A stretch of 64,000 nt of DNA from an uncultured Oscillospiraceae bacterium (lineage in GTDB: Bacteria; Bacillota; Clostridia; Oscillospirales; Acutalibacteraceae). The stretch covers positions 8,412 through 72,411 of the forward strand of contig UQQT01000006.1 in assembly GCA_900543395.1 (NCBI GenBank). Reading direction: 5' to 3'. The position numbers were made by a program, and so were the translations under genes. How positions within the stretch are numbered: position 1 is the stretch's first letter; each line of letters opens with the position of its first letter. The notes below the pieces were generated by a model. It saw only the letters and a list, made by a program, of their open reading frames with translations, had not been told where the DNA came from and did not search any database. Positions 8,619-16,845 of the stretch are shown one piece after another.

Positions 8619-9917
8619 GTGGAAAAATTCGTAGTTGACGGTGGATACGAACTTCAGGGCGAGCTTGAGATCAGCGGAGCAAAAAACGCCGCTGTTGCCA
8701 TACTCCCGGCTACCATTCTTGCCGAGGACATTTGCAGAGTTGAAAATATACCCGACATTCGCGACGTTCAGGTCATGGTTAAGATATTAAGAGACATGGG
8801 CGCGACAGTCAGATATATCAATTCAAACACCCTTGAAATCGACACCAGATATATTAATTCATATATTATACCCTATGAGATGACGAAGCATTCGAGATCG
8901 TCATATTATCTCCTCGGAGCACTGCTCGGCAGATACAACCACGCTAAGGTTGCCATGCCCGGCGGATGCAATTTCGGCGGAGTCAGACCCATTGACTTCC
9001 ATCTCAAAGGCTTTGCGAGACTCGGAGCCGAGATATCAAACGATAACGGTATGGTCGACGCAAAGGCGATCTCGCTCACGGGTACGACGATTTACTTTGA
9101 CAAGGTCTCCGTAGGAGCCACTATTAATTTAATGCTCGCTTCTGTTAAGGCGAGAGGTCTTACTATACTCGAAAACGCGGCGAAGGAGCCTCATATCGTC
9201 GATCTTGCGAACTTCCTGAATCTTATGGGCGCGCAGGTCACGGGCGCAGGCACCGACGTTATCAAGATAAGAGGCGTTGAGAAGCTTCACGGATGTTCGT
9301 ATTCGATAATTCCCGACCAGATAGAGGCGGGTACGTACATGGTCGCCGTCGCGGCGGCGAAGGGCAACGTTCTTATTAAAAACGTTATTCCCAAGCACCT
9401 TGAATCTATTACAACAAAATTAAGAGAGTGCGGAGTTACCGTAGAAGAATACGAGGATTCCGTCAGAGTCATAAGCAACCGCCGTTACGACGCGTGCAAG
9501 GTCACGGCTACGCCCCATCCCGGTTTTCCGACCGATATGCAGCCCCAGATGACTACGTTCCTTTCTATATGCAACGGCACGAGCATCGTTACCGACAGCG
9601 TTTGGGACAACAGATTCAGATACGTCGATCAGCTCATCAGAATGGGCGCGTCTATTCAGATAGAGGGCAAGGCTGCCATCATCACGGGCGTAGAGAGGCT
9701 TCAGGCGGCTCCGATTAAAGCGGACGATTTAAGAGCGGGCGCGGCTATGCTCATAGCGGGCATGTGCGCGCACGGCACAACACAGATAGAGGAAATTATA
9801 CACATCGAGAGAGGCTATGAAAACGTTGTTGAAAAACTGCGCGGTATAGGCGCTCATATCAGCAAGGTTAACTTTCCCGACGACACAGGCGAAGCTATCG
9901 TCGGCAACGCGGGATAA
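8619..9917 (+). CDS. murA: UDP-N-acetylglucosamine 1-carboxyvinyltransferase MurA
   Basis: Transfers enolpyruvate from PEP to UDP-GlcNAc, the first committed step of peptidoglycan synthesis in the cytosol. 432 residues, family length. ISGAKNAA near 19-26 and the loop MPGGCNFGGVRPID with catalytic Cys117 are diagnostic; Cys rather than Asp predicts fosfomycin sensitivity of this copy. The start is GTG with AAGGA 9 nt upstream. Stands alone behind its own promoter and is followed by a terminator. Confidence 0.97.
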   Translation: MEKFVVDGGYELQGELEISGAKNAAVAILPATILAEDICRVENIPDIRDVQVMVKILRDMGATVRYINSNTLEIDTRYINSYIIPYEMTKHSRSSYYLLGALLGRYNHAKVAMPGGCNFGGVRPIDFHLKGFARLGAEISNDNGMVDAKAISLTGTTIYFDKVSVGATINLMLASVKARGLTILENAAKEPHIVDLANFLNLMGAQVTGAGTDVIKIRGVEKLHGCSYSIIPDQIEAGTYMVAVAAAKGNVLIKNVIPKHLESITTKLRECGVTVEEYEDSVRVISNRRYDACKVTATPHPGFPTDMQPQMTTFLSICNGTSIVTDSVWDNRFRYVDQLIRMGASIQIEGKAAIITGVERLQAAPIKADDLRAGAAMLIAGMCAHGTTQIEEIIHIERGYENVVEKLRGIGAHISKVNFPDDTGEAIVGNAG

Positions 9918-9932
9918 TTACAAAAAAAGACG

Positions 9933-9965
9933 GGGGACTGTTGCTTAAAGCGGCAGCCCTTTTTA
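9933..9965 (+). terminator. Terminator after murA
   Basis: GGG-A-CTGTTGC pairs with GCGGCAGCCC (one bulged A, G-U pairs) over a TTAAA loop and runs into TTTTT. Confidence 0.65.
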
Positions 9966-9980
9966 AGTGGAGAGAGAATA

Positions 9981-10772
9981 ATGGCGCAATTCTGTACGCT
10001 GTGTTCATCAAGCAGCGGTAATTCATCATACATCGGCTATTCCGGCGGCGGAATACTTATCGACGCGGGTTTGAACGCAAAACAAATCTGTCTCGCAATG
10101 GGCAGAATGGGAATCGACCCGAATTCGATAAAGGCGATATTCATAACGCACGAACATACGGATCATATCAGTGCGCTGAGAGTTTATGCGTCTAAATTTT
10201 CCGTTCCCGTATACGCTTCCGAGGGTACGCTTAACGCGCTTATAAAAATGGGATGCGTCAACGGGAAATTCAAAGCCGACGTAATAGATAAAAACGGCAT
10301 TGACATAAACGGAATGTACGTAAAACCGTTTAAGACCTCGCACGACTCGGCGCAGAGCTGCGGATACACGATTAACATGCCGTACGGTCACAAGCTTGCC
10401 GTCGCGACGGACACGGGCTGTGTGACGGACGAAATGAAATCGTCGCTCGTCGGGTGCGACCTCGTTATGCTCGAATCGAATCACGATTTGAACATGCTGA
10501 AAACAGGTCCGTATCCGTATTATTTAAAACAGAGAATTTTATCAAAAAAAGGTCATCTGTCAAACGACGACTGTGCCGAATTCGCAAAATATTTAGTACA
10601 TAACGGAACAAAGAGAATCGTTCTCGGACATTTAAGCCGTGAGAATAACGACCCTGCTCTTGCATTCGAAACGACAAACAACGCGCTCGGAGCGGCGGGA
10701 CTTCTCGAAAACGAGGATTATCAGTTATACGTCGCACCCGTATCTAATTCCGAAAGGATGTTTAAGCTTTAA
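9981..10772 (+). CDS. walJ: MBL-fold nuclease/hydrolase WalJ (YycJ)
   Basis: 263 residues. Opens with the WalJ hallmark CTLCSSSSGNSSYI and carries the metallo-beta-lactamase motif HEHTDH (His57, His59, Asp61, His62), a mid CDTG-like ATDTGCV and a C-terminal GHLS. The family binds two metals; YycJ proteins are linked to cell-wall control by WalRK and to mismatch repair as 5' exonucleases. RBS GGAGAG. The stop codon overlaps the rlmH start by one base (TAATG), so the two are coupled; the same yycJ-rlmH order is common in Firmicutes. Confidence 0.93.
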   Translation: MAQFCTLCSSSSGNSSYIGYSGGGILIDAGLNAKQICLAMGRMGIDPNSIKAIFITHEHTDHISALRVYASKFSVPVYASEGTLNALIKMGCVNGKFKADVIDKNGIDINGMYVKPFKTSHDSAQSCGYTINMPYGHKLAVATDTGCVTDEMKSSLVGCDLVMLESNHDLNMLKTGPYPYYLKQRILSKKGHLSNDDCAEFAKYLVHNGTKRIVLGHLSRENNDPALAFETTNNALGAAGLLENEDYQLYVAPVSNSERMFKL

Positions 10773-11254
10773 TGCAGACCGTAAAAATAATAACCGTCGG
10801 CAGATTAAAGGATAAATTCTATTCCGACGCGTCCGAAGAATATTTAAAAAGGCTCAAAGCGTACTGCAGGTGCGAGATAATCGAAATTCCGCAGACCGTT
10901 CTCTCCGACTCCCCCGCCGAGGGCGAAATAAATTCCGCGCTCGAAAAAGAGGGAGAGCAGATTTTGAAAAAAATTCCGTCCTCGCCGCTCGTTATTGCAA
11001 TGTGCATTGAGGGCAGGCAGTATTCGTCCGAAAAGCTCGCAAGGCTCATATCCGACGCCGGTGTTAACGGCAAAAGCTCGCTCGTATTCATAATCGGCGG
11101 TTCGTTCGGACTTAGTGAAAGCGTAAAAAAAAGAGCCGACATACGCATGTCAATGTCGGAAATGACGTTCCCGCACAGATTGGCGCGGGTTATGCTTTTG
11201 GAGCAGATTTACAGAGCATATTCGATTAATGCCGGGACAAAATATCACAAATAA
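10772..11254 (+). CDS. rlmH: 23S rRNA (pseudouridine1915-N3)-methyltransferase RlmH
   Basis: 160-residue SPOUT methyltransferase, the usual length. Family signatures are the SAM-knot segment FIIGGSFGLSE, the MSMSEMTFPHRLARVMLLEQIYRA stretch (quoted in part: MTFPHRLARV, LEQIYRA) and the extreme C-terminus GTKYHK. Acts on the 70S ribosome at helix 69. Translationally coupled to walJ. Confidence 0.97.
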   Translation: MQTVKIITVGRLKDKFYSDASEEYLKRLKAYCRCEIIEIPQTVLSDSPAEGEINSALEKEGEQILKKIPSSPLVIAMCIEGRQYSSEKLARLISDAGVNGKSSLVFIIGGSFGLSESVKKRADIRMSMSEMTFPHRLARVMLLEQIYRAYSINAGTKYHK

Positions 11255-11399
11255 ACAGGGGATATTAAAAATGCCCGAACCGCAAAAAACTATTGTAACA
11301 ATAAAATAGGTTTACTTTTTGCTATGAACACCCTCACCCTCAAAGTAACTTTGTACGCCGTCGGGCAAGCCTCAACCGCCGTTTGGGACGGCGATTTCG

Positions 11400-11427
11400 G
11401 TTCGGTTGATTCATTCCGAACATTTTT
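11400..11427 (+). terminator. Probable terminator after rlmH
   Basis: GTTCGG (11400-11405) pairs with CCGAAC (11416-11421) and is followed by ATTTTTT. The preceding 11310-11399 holds no gene; CAACCG and CGGTTG flank a CCGT/ACGG pair around 11373-11407, so a larger fold is possible. Confidence 0.55.
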
Positions 11428-11485
11428 TCCTATCCCCTCAAAATATGGATGTCAAAAACGCCACGACCGATAAATTAATAATTCA

Positions 11486-11520
11486 TCAGCCCCCCGTAAC
11501 CCGCGGGAGGCTGAAATTTT
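11486..11520 (+). terminator. Second hairpin between rlmH and ogg
   Basis: 11-bp stem with one mismatch (TCAGCCCCCCG at 11486-11496 with CGGGAGGCTGA at 11504-11514), then AATTTTTATA on the plus strand. Confidence 0.55.
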
Positions 11521-11545
11521 TATAAACAAATCAAAAAAACGTTCG

Positions 11546-12379
11546 TCAGCCGCTGTTTTCCGTCCGCTGAAAATGGAACATATACTGCTGTGCTATACCC
11601 GAATATCCCTTCACACACTCCGGCAGTCCGTTAGGATAGAACTGATCTTCAATTCGCTTGATATGCCTGTCGACGGGAAAAGAATCAATAAACCCGAGTC
11701 CGTACAACATGGCGCAGTCCGCAACCTTTTTACCGACGCCCTTTATCGTCATCAATTCGTTTCTCGCGGAATCCATATCGAGCGTTTTTATTTTTTCAAA
11801 ATCTATTCTGCCCTCTGCGGCGGCACGGGACGCGTCCATGATAAATTCATTGCGGTACCCCGCGCGCAGGACGTCAAGAGCCGAAATATCGAGCGAGGCG
11901 ATTCTCTCCGCCGACGGAAAGGAATACATATTATTTATTTTTTCTCCGAAATTTACGCACAGTTTTTCAATAATTGACTTGATTCTGGGAATGTTATTGC
12001 AGGAGGATATAATAAACGAGCAGAGAGCCTCCCACGGTTCCTGATTTAAAATTCTGATAACGCCGTAGTGTTCCGCCGTTTTTTTGAGCAAAGGATCGGA
12101 CTTAAAACTTTTTAAAATCGCCGTATAATCTCTGCCGAAATCGAAATAATCATAAAAAACGCCGTAAAAATCGTCTTCGCTTATCGAATGAAAAAGCAGT
12201 CCTCCGTCGATTTCTTCAATCTCGGTTTCAATTCCTCTCACTGCTCCTCGCCATGCGCCGTTTTCGTTTTTAACCCATCTGAAGGCCTGTCCGCAATCGA
12301 GCGTTATATCTAAATTCACACCGTCCGAAATCTTTACAAAAACGCCGTTGTTCAAAACCCTTGTTTCAACATTTTTCAC
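11546..12379 (-). CDS. ogg: 8-oxoguanine DNA glycosylase/AP lyase (OGG family)
   Basis: 277 residues, a bacterial OGG1-type bifunctional glycosylase that removes 8-oxoG opposite C and nicks the abasic site. The N-terminal OGG domain shows LDCGQAFRW (27-35); the helix-hairpin-helix is IKGVGKKVADCAMLYGLGF, with the catalytic Lys at about 218 and the essential Asp237 in FPVDRH. Middle NQEPWEALCSFIISSCNNI matches the family. Transcribed alone; its 5' flank holds a repeated TTGAAC block. Confidence 0.93.
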   Translation of the reverse strand: MKNVETRVLNNGVFVKISDGVNLDITLDCGQAFRWVKNENGAWRGAVRGIETEIEEIDGGLLFHSISEDDFYGVFYDYFDFGRDYTAILKSFKSDPLLKKTAEHYGVIRILNQEPWEALCSFIISSCNNIPRIKSIIEKLCVNFGEKINNMYSFPSAERIASLDISALDVLRAGYRNEFIMDASRAAAEGRIDFEKIKTLDMDSARNELMTIKGVGKKVADCAMLYGLGFIDSFPVDRHIKRIEDQFYPNGLPECVKGYSGIAQQYMFHFQRTENSG

Positions 12380-12442
12380 TTTCCGTCACCCCGCAGTGTC
12401 AATAGAAAAATTAGACAAATTTAAGCTGTTATTTTTGTTGTA

Positions 12443-12471
12443 ATTATACTCCTAAATGTATAATTCGTAAA
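12443..12471 (-). promoter_or_regulatory. Likely promoter of ogg
   Basis: Minus strand TTTACG (12471-12466), 17-bp spacer, TATAAT (12448-12443), 64 bp before the ogg start codon. Confidence 0.6.
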
Positions 12472-12515
12472 GCATGTAAAACATTTTGTATACAAATTTT
12501 TTCTCGAAAAAAGTT

Positions 12516-12617
12516 TTGAACATACCTCAATTCCGTCGAAAACCCCTGTTTTACCCCGTATTTTATGTACTTTTGAACATTTTGAACATACTTTTGAACG
12601 GTTTTGAACCTTTGAAC
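12516..12617. repeat. Cluster of TTGAAC repeats (iteron-like)
   Basis: TTGAAC occurs at 12573, 12582, 12594, 12604 and 12612 (spacing 9, 12, 10, 8) plus an outlier at 12516. Several copies extend to TTTTGAACA. The near-helical spacing in the divergent control region of ogg and the 12767 gene suggests a cooperative binding site. A 68-residue open frame across it on the minus strand is an artefact of the repeat. Confidence 0.6.
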
Positions 12618-12766
12618 ATTTATACAATGAGTATAATTAACCGCCCGTTTGTTCGATAAGTTCTAAGTAAAAACAGTCATTTTTTCTGTTTTACACAAAA
12701 ATATACAGCTATAATCTACATATTTGTCCGTACAAATAGAATTTAAAATCCGGGAGGAATTTTTTC

Positions 12767-13036
12767 ATGATAAAAGGAGTCAACAAGCAGGTCGTCGAGG
12801 TCATCGACACGGGGAGCGATTACTTCGAAAGAGCGCTGTTTTTTGTCGACCCGAAATACTACGGAATAAGCGAGAGCAAATTAAAAGAAAAAGCCGGACT
12901 CATAGCCGACAGCGCGGGAAAACCGCCCGAGAATAAAAAAATCAGACGAAAAGGCAGAATAAAAAAAGCGGTCTGCCTTTTTGCGGCGGCCGCTGCGGGC
13001 AGTCTGGCGACCGTCCTTATAAATTTCATTATCTGA
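12767..13036 (+). CDS. Small conserved-type membrane protein, unknown function
   Basis: 89 residues with a strong GGGAGG ribosome binding site. An N-terminal soluble part (VNKQVVEVIDTGSDYFERALFFV) is followed by a Lys/Arg-rich segment (ENKKIRRKGRIKK) and one C-terminal transmembrane helix of about 22 residues, so it is a tail-anchored protein with the body in the cytosol. TATAAT at 12710-12715 is a possible -10. Its last 8 bases overlap the convergent tadA gene. I do not know its function; similar short proteins next to tRNA-modification genes occur in Clostridia (recollection, unverified). Confidence 0.75.
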   Translation: MIKGVNKQVVEVIDTGSDYFERALFFVDPKYYGISESKLKEKAGLIADSAGKPPENKKIRRKGRIKKAVCLFAAAAAGSLATVLINFII

Positions 13037-13472
13037 TTGAATTGAAAAACGACGTAAGAATCGATTTACATTCGTTCTCCATAAACCCAGCAGTGATTTC
13101 GGGCTTATGATTAAAGCCGTATCTGTTTAAATCGACCGCAGAGTCAAACGACCCCGCCTTATAGTCGTACGCGCCGAAAACGACCCGCTTTATTCTCGCG
13201 TTGATACACGCACCGGCACACATCGGGCAGGGCTCCAGAGTAACGTATAAAACGCAGTCGTCGAGTCTCCACCGTCCGAGCTTTTCGCACGCCGAATTTA
13301 TCGCCTCTATTTCGGCATGACAGAGCGCGTTTTTTAATTTTTCGCGTCTGTTCCTGCCCGTAGAGACAATTTCCCCGTTCAGTGCAATTACCGCGCCGAC
13401 CGGAACCTCTCCGTCCGAATATGCGTCTTTTGCAAGACGCAGAGCCTCGTTCATAAGTTCTCTGTCCGTCAT
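13029..13472 (-). CDS. tadA: tRNA-specific adenosine deaminase TadA
   Basis: Deaminates A34 to inosine in tRNA-Arg(ACG). 147 residues. Zinc site HAE (His52, catalytic Glu54) and PCPMC (Cys82, Cys85) with the TadA-specific context VTLEPCPMCAGACINARIKR. Only one base separates it from mnmE upstream, so it is the last gene of an mnmG-mnmE-tadA operon. Its 3' end overlaps the convergent small-protein gene by 8 bases. Confidence 0.95.
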   Translation of the reverse strand: MTDRELMNEALRLAKDAYSDGEVPVGAVIALNGEIVSTGRNRREKLKNALCHAEIEAINSACEKLGRWRLDDCVLYVTLEPCPMCAGACINARIKRVVFGAYDYKAGSFDSAVDLNRYGFNHKPEITAGFMENECKSILTSFFNSIR

Positions 13473-13473
13473 A

Positions 13474-14835
13474 TCATTTACCTACGCAGAATTTTGAGAA
13501 TACCTCGTCGACAACGGTTTCAGTCGCCTTTTTTCCCGTAAGCTCATTAAGCGCGTCGATCGCGGAGTCAACACCGACGTTCACCGCGTCGAGAGTCATT
13601 CCGAATTTTAACGCCTCAACCGCTTCGTCAACACACGATTTTGCCCTGACACAGCAGTTCCGCTGACGTTCGGTCGTGAGCATTACGGCGGATGAATCGA
13701 GAGTATCGAGCGACAGCATTTTTTCGACCGCGTTTTTTAATTCATCAATACCGTCACCTGACGAAGCCGACATCTCAACAACAACCGGAATATGTTTTTC
13801 TATTTCTTTTTTATCGATACAAACGCCGATATCCGTTTTATTTATAACGGCGACGGCGCGTTTTTCACGGCATTTTTTTAATAAATCAATGTCCTCATCC
13901 GACAGCGGAATACTCGCGTCAAATACGGCTATTATAAGCCCGGCGCGGTCTATTCTCTGTCTTGCAATCGACACACCGATATTCTCTATCTCGTCGGAGC
14001 TGACTCTTAATCCCGCGGTATCCTGAAGCCGTAAAACCGCACTTCCGAGTCTGACCGTCTCCTCGATAACGTCGCGCGTAGTACCTGCAATATCTGTAAC
14101 AATCGAACGGTCATAGCCCGTGAGCAGATTCATAAGCGTTGACTTTCCGACGTTCGGATGACCGCATATAACCGTGCTTATACCCTCGGTTATCGCATGC
14201 CCTGCCTCAAACGAAGAAATAAGCGAGTCAAGCTCCTTCGATATATTTTCAAGCGATTTTAAAAGCGAATCGGTACGAACCTCGGGGATATCCTCGTCGG
14301 GATAATCCGTCCACACAGCCATTCCGGCGCCGAGATGCGTAAGAGCTTTGCATACGGAATCTATACGCCTGCTCAACGCTCCGTCAAGAGTCGTAACGGC
14401 GGCATTTAATGCATCCCTGCCCTTTGCGGATATAATATTCATAACGCCCTCTGCCTCGGTAAGGTCGATTCTGCCGTTTAGAAACGCTCGTTTCGTAAAT
14501 TCGCCCGCCTCCGCGGGGAGTGCGCCCGCAGATAAAACGGCTCTTAGAACGCTGTTGGTTACATACAGTCCGCCGTGGCACGAAAGCTCGACGACGTCCT
14601 CGCCCGTATAGCTTTTAGGCTCCCTGAAAACCGTGGCGATACATTCGTCAATAAGATTTTCGCCGTCATATACGTGACCGAAGGCGGCCGTATATCCTTT
14701 TAATTCGGATAGCCTTTTAGACGAAACCGATTTAAAAACACAGTCCGCGATTTTAAAAGCGTCCTCGCCCGATATTCTGATAATTCCGATACCGCCGGGC
14801 GCGTTCGGAGTTGCGATTGCGGCAACAGTAGACAT
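13474..14835 (-). CDS. mnmE: tRNA modification GTPase MnmE (TrmE)
   Basis: 453 residues. N-terminal formyl-THF-binding domain (ATPNAPGGIGIIRISG at 8-23), then the G domain with G1 GHPNVGKST, G3 DTAG and G4 NKTD, and the C-terminal CVGK whose Cys is essential. With MnmG it makes cmnm5 at U34 of several tRNAs, using GTP hydrolysis, glycine and methylene-THF. RBS GGTGA. Ten bases after mnmG. Confidence 0.97.
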   Translation of the reverse strand: MSTVAAIATPNAPGGIGIIRISGEDAFKIADCVFKSVSSKRLSELKGYTAAFGHVYDGENLIDECIATVFREPKSYTGEDVVELSCHGGLYVTNSVLRAVLSAGALPAEAGEFTKRAFLNGRIDLTEAEGVMNIISAKGRDALNAAVTTLDGALSRRIDSVCKALTHLGAGMAVWTDYPDEDIPEVRTDSLLKSLENISKELDSLISSFEAGHAITEGISTVICGHPNVGKSTLMNLLTGYDRSIVTDIAGTTRDVIEETVRLGSAVLRLQDTAGLRVSSDEIENIGVSIARQRIDRAGLIIAVFDASIPLSDEDIDLLKKCREKRAVAVINKTDIGVCIDKKEIEKHIPVVVEMSASSGDGIDELKNAVEKMLSLDTLDSSAVMLTTERQRNCCVRAKSCVDEAVEALKFGMTLDAVNVGVDSAIDALNELTGKKATETVVDEVFSKFCVGK

Positions 14836-14845
14836 TGTTTCACCG

Positions 14846-16705
14846 TCATTTCTTTAAATAAATAAGCAGAACGGAAATATCCGCGGGGCTAACGCCCGAA
14901 ATTCTCGAAGCCTGACCGATACTGTGCGGTCTTATCTTATTAAGCTTTTCCCGTGCTTCGAGTCTTAATCCCACAACAGAATTATAATCGATATCCTCGG
15001 GTATAATTTTAACTTCGAGTCTCCTCATCTCAGCGACCTGGGCTATCTGACGTTTAATGTAGCCCGCGTATTTCAAATCTATTTCGACCTGCTCGAAAAC
15101 ATCGTCGGACAAATCGGGTCTGTCAATGTCGAAAGGCGTTAATATTTCATAGCTTAGCTGCGGACGTCTTATCAAGTCGGCAAGCTTTACACCCGTCGTA
15201 AGCGGGGCTGTGCCGTGTTCTGTCAAAACCGAATTTATATAATCCGACGGCGCGATAACCTTTTTCTCGACGCGTCGTTTTTCTTCGTCTATAAGCTTTA
15301 ATTTTGTCTGTAATTTTTCGTACCGTTCGTCGGAAATAAGCCCTAATTCATGTCCCATGCCCGACAGTCTTATGTCTGCGTTGTCCTGTCTTAAAAGAAG
15401 CCTGTATTCAGACCTCGACGTCATCATTCTGTACGGCTCGTTACAGCCCTTTGTAACGAGGTCGTCAATAAGCGTGCCTATATACGAGCTTGCCCTGTCG
15501 AGTATAAACGGCTCCTTTCCCTGCGCTTTCAGAGCGGCGTTTACTCCCGCGACAAAGCCCTGCGCGGCGGCCTCCTCATAACCGCTCGAGCCGTTGAACT
15601 GTCCCGCGCCGTAGAGTCCGGGCAGACTTATAAATTCGAGAGTCGGTCTTAATGCGAGAGGATCTACGCAGTCATACTCGATTGCATATGCGTTTCTCAT
15701 AACCTCGACATGCTCGAGTCCTTTTATCGTTCTCAAAAACGCGAGCTGAACGTCCTCGGGAAGCGATGAGGACATACCCTGCAAATACATCTCCTCTGTA
15801 TCGAGTCCGCACGGCTCGACAAAAAGCTGATGACGCTGTTTTCCCGAAAATCTGACTATTTTATCCTCAATACTCGGGCAGTAGCGCGGGCCTACGCCCT
15901 CTATCATACCGGAATAAAGAGGCGAACGCGATATATTGTCAAGGATTATTTTCTTCGTATCCTCATTCGTATACGTCATATAGCATACTGCTTTGTTTTC
16001 GGGCGGAATACGGGTCGAAAACGAGAACGGAGTAACCTTTTCGTCGCCGTTTTGAATTTCCATTTTATCAATATCAACGCTTCGCCTGTTGACTCTCGAC
16101 GGCGTACCTGTCTTAAAACGTCTTAAAGGAATATTCAGCTTTAAAAGAGCGTCGGAGAGTCCTATCGCAGGAAAAACTCCGTCGGGACCCGACGAATAGC
16201 ACTTGTCCCCTACATAAATTTTTCCGTTTAAGAATGTTCCCGTGGCGAGAACGACGCATTTCGCCCTATAAACCGCGTCAAGCTTTGTTTTCAAAACCCA
16301 CTCGTCTCCGTCTTTATACAAGTCGACGATTTCACTCTGCTTCAACTGCAAGCCGTCTGTTTTTTCGAGCGTGTGCTTCATATATTTTCCGTATTCGCGT
16401 CTGTCTATCTGCGCTCTTAAAGAATAAACGGCGGGACCCTTTCCGCGGTTGAGAATTCTCGACTGGATTGACGTATGATCCGCGGCAATACCCATCTCTC
16501 CGCCGAGTGCGTCAAGCTCACGTACAAGATGCCCCTTGGACGTGCCTCCTATCGACGGGTTGCACGGCATGTTGCCCACAGAGTCCATATTTATCGTAAA
16601 AATAACGGTTTTGCATCCGAGTCTCGCGCTCGCGAGAGCCGCCTCGATTCCGGCATGCCCCGCGCCTATAACCGCTGTGTCAAAGCTGTCAGCATAGAAT
16701 TCCAT
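14846..16705 (-). CDS. mnmG: tRNA uridine-5-carboxymethylaminomethyl enzyme MnmG (GidA)
   Basis: 619 residues. FAD dinucleotide-binding motif GAGHAGIEAALASARLG near the N-terminus, CNPSIGGTSKGHLVRELDALGG (in part: CNPSIGGTSKG) with the catalytic Cys, and the CDPLALRPTLE segment; the C-terminal helical domain binds MnmE. It reads straight into mnmE and tadA. In many Firmicutes rsmG follows mnmG; here it does not. Confidence 0.97.
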   Translation of the reverse strand: MEFYADSFDTAVIGAGHAGIEAALASARLGCKTVIFTINMDSVGNMPCNPSIGGTSKGHLVRELDALGGEMGIAADHTSIQSRILNRGKGPAVYSLRAQIDRREYGKYMKHTLEKTDGLQLKQSEIVDLYKDGDEWVLKTKLDAVYRAKCVVLATGTFLNGKIYVGDKCYSSGPDGVFPAIGLSDALLKLNIPLRRFKTGTPSRVNRRSVDIDKMEIQNGDEKVTPFSFSTRIPPENKAVCYMTYTNEDTKKIILDNISRSPLYSGMIEGVGPRYCPSIEDKIVRFSGKQRHQLFVEPCGLDTEEMYLQGMSSSLPEDVQLAFLRTIKGLEHVEVMRNAYAIEYDCVDPLALRPTLEFISLPGLYGAGQFNGSSGYEEAAAQGFVAGVNAALKAQGKEPFILDRASSYIGTLIDDLVTKGCNEPYRMMTSRSEYRLLLRQDNADIRLSGMGHELGLISDERYEKLQTKLKLIDEEKRRVEKKVIAPSDYINSVLTEHGTAPLTTGVKLADLIRRPQLSYEILTPFDIDRPDLSDDVFEQVEIDLKYAGYIKRQIAQVAEMRRLEVKIIPEDIDYNSVVGLRLEAREKLNKIRPHSIGQASRISGVSPADISVLLIYLKK

Positions 16706-16763
16706 TTATATCACCGATTATAATAAATATCAATATATAATACCACTTATTAAAAATAAAAGC

Positions 16764-16787
16764 AACAATTTACGAGGTAAATTATTT
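16764..16787. repeat. Small palindromic repeat of the AATTTAC/GTAAATT family
   Basis: AACAATTTAC-GAG-GTAAATTATT is an imperfect palindrome; closely related elements lie at 39305-39336, 39411-39450 and 57228-57262. It sits between mnmG and the next gene. Confidence 0.6.
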
Positions 16788-16793
16788 CACGGC

Positions 16794-16836
16794 AAAAAAA
16801 TCGGAACCGCCCGAATTTAGCGAATTCCGATTTTTA
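16794..16836. terminator. Bidirectional terminator upstream of mnmG / after the 16846 gene
   Basis: 11-bp arms AAAAATCGGAA (16796-16806) and TTCCGATTTTT (16825-16835), T-rich on either strand. It ends the minus-strand operon 20044-16846. Confidence 0.75.
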
Positions 16837-16845
16837 CACATATTT

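Noticed and set aside
11271..11309. 12-codon ORF right after rlmH
   Set aside because: Weak RBS, no hydrophobic or leader character, nothing downstream for it to regulate.
8154..12617. Chromosome origin near murA-walJ-rlmH or at the repeat array
   Set aside because: No dnaA or dnaN, no cluster of TTATCCACA-type DnaA boxes and no unwinding element pattern.
12421..12627. 68-residue open frame on the minus strand
   Set aside because: Its composition (CSKV-type repeats) is the direct translation of the TTGAAC repeat array, with no ribosome binding site.
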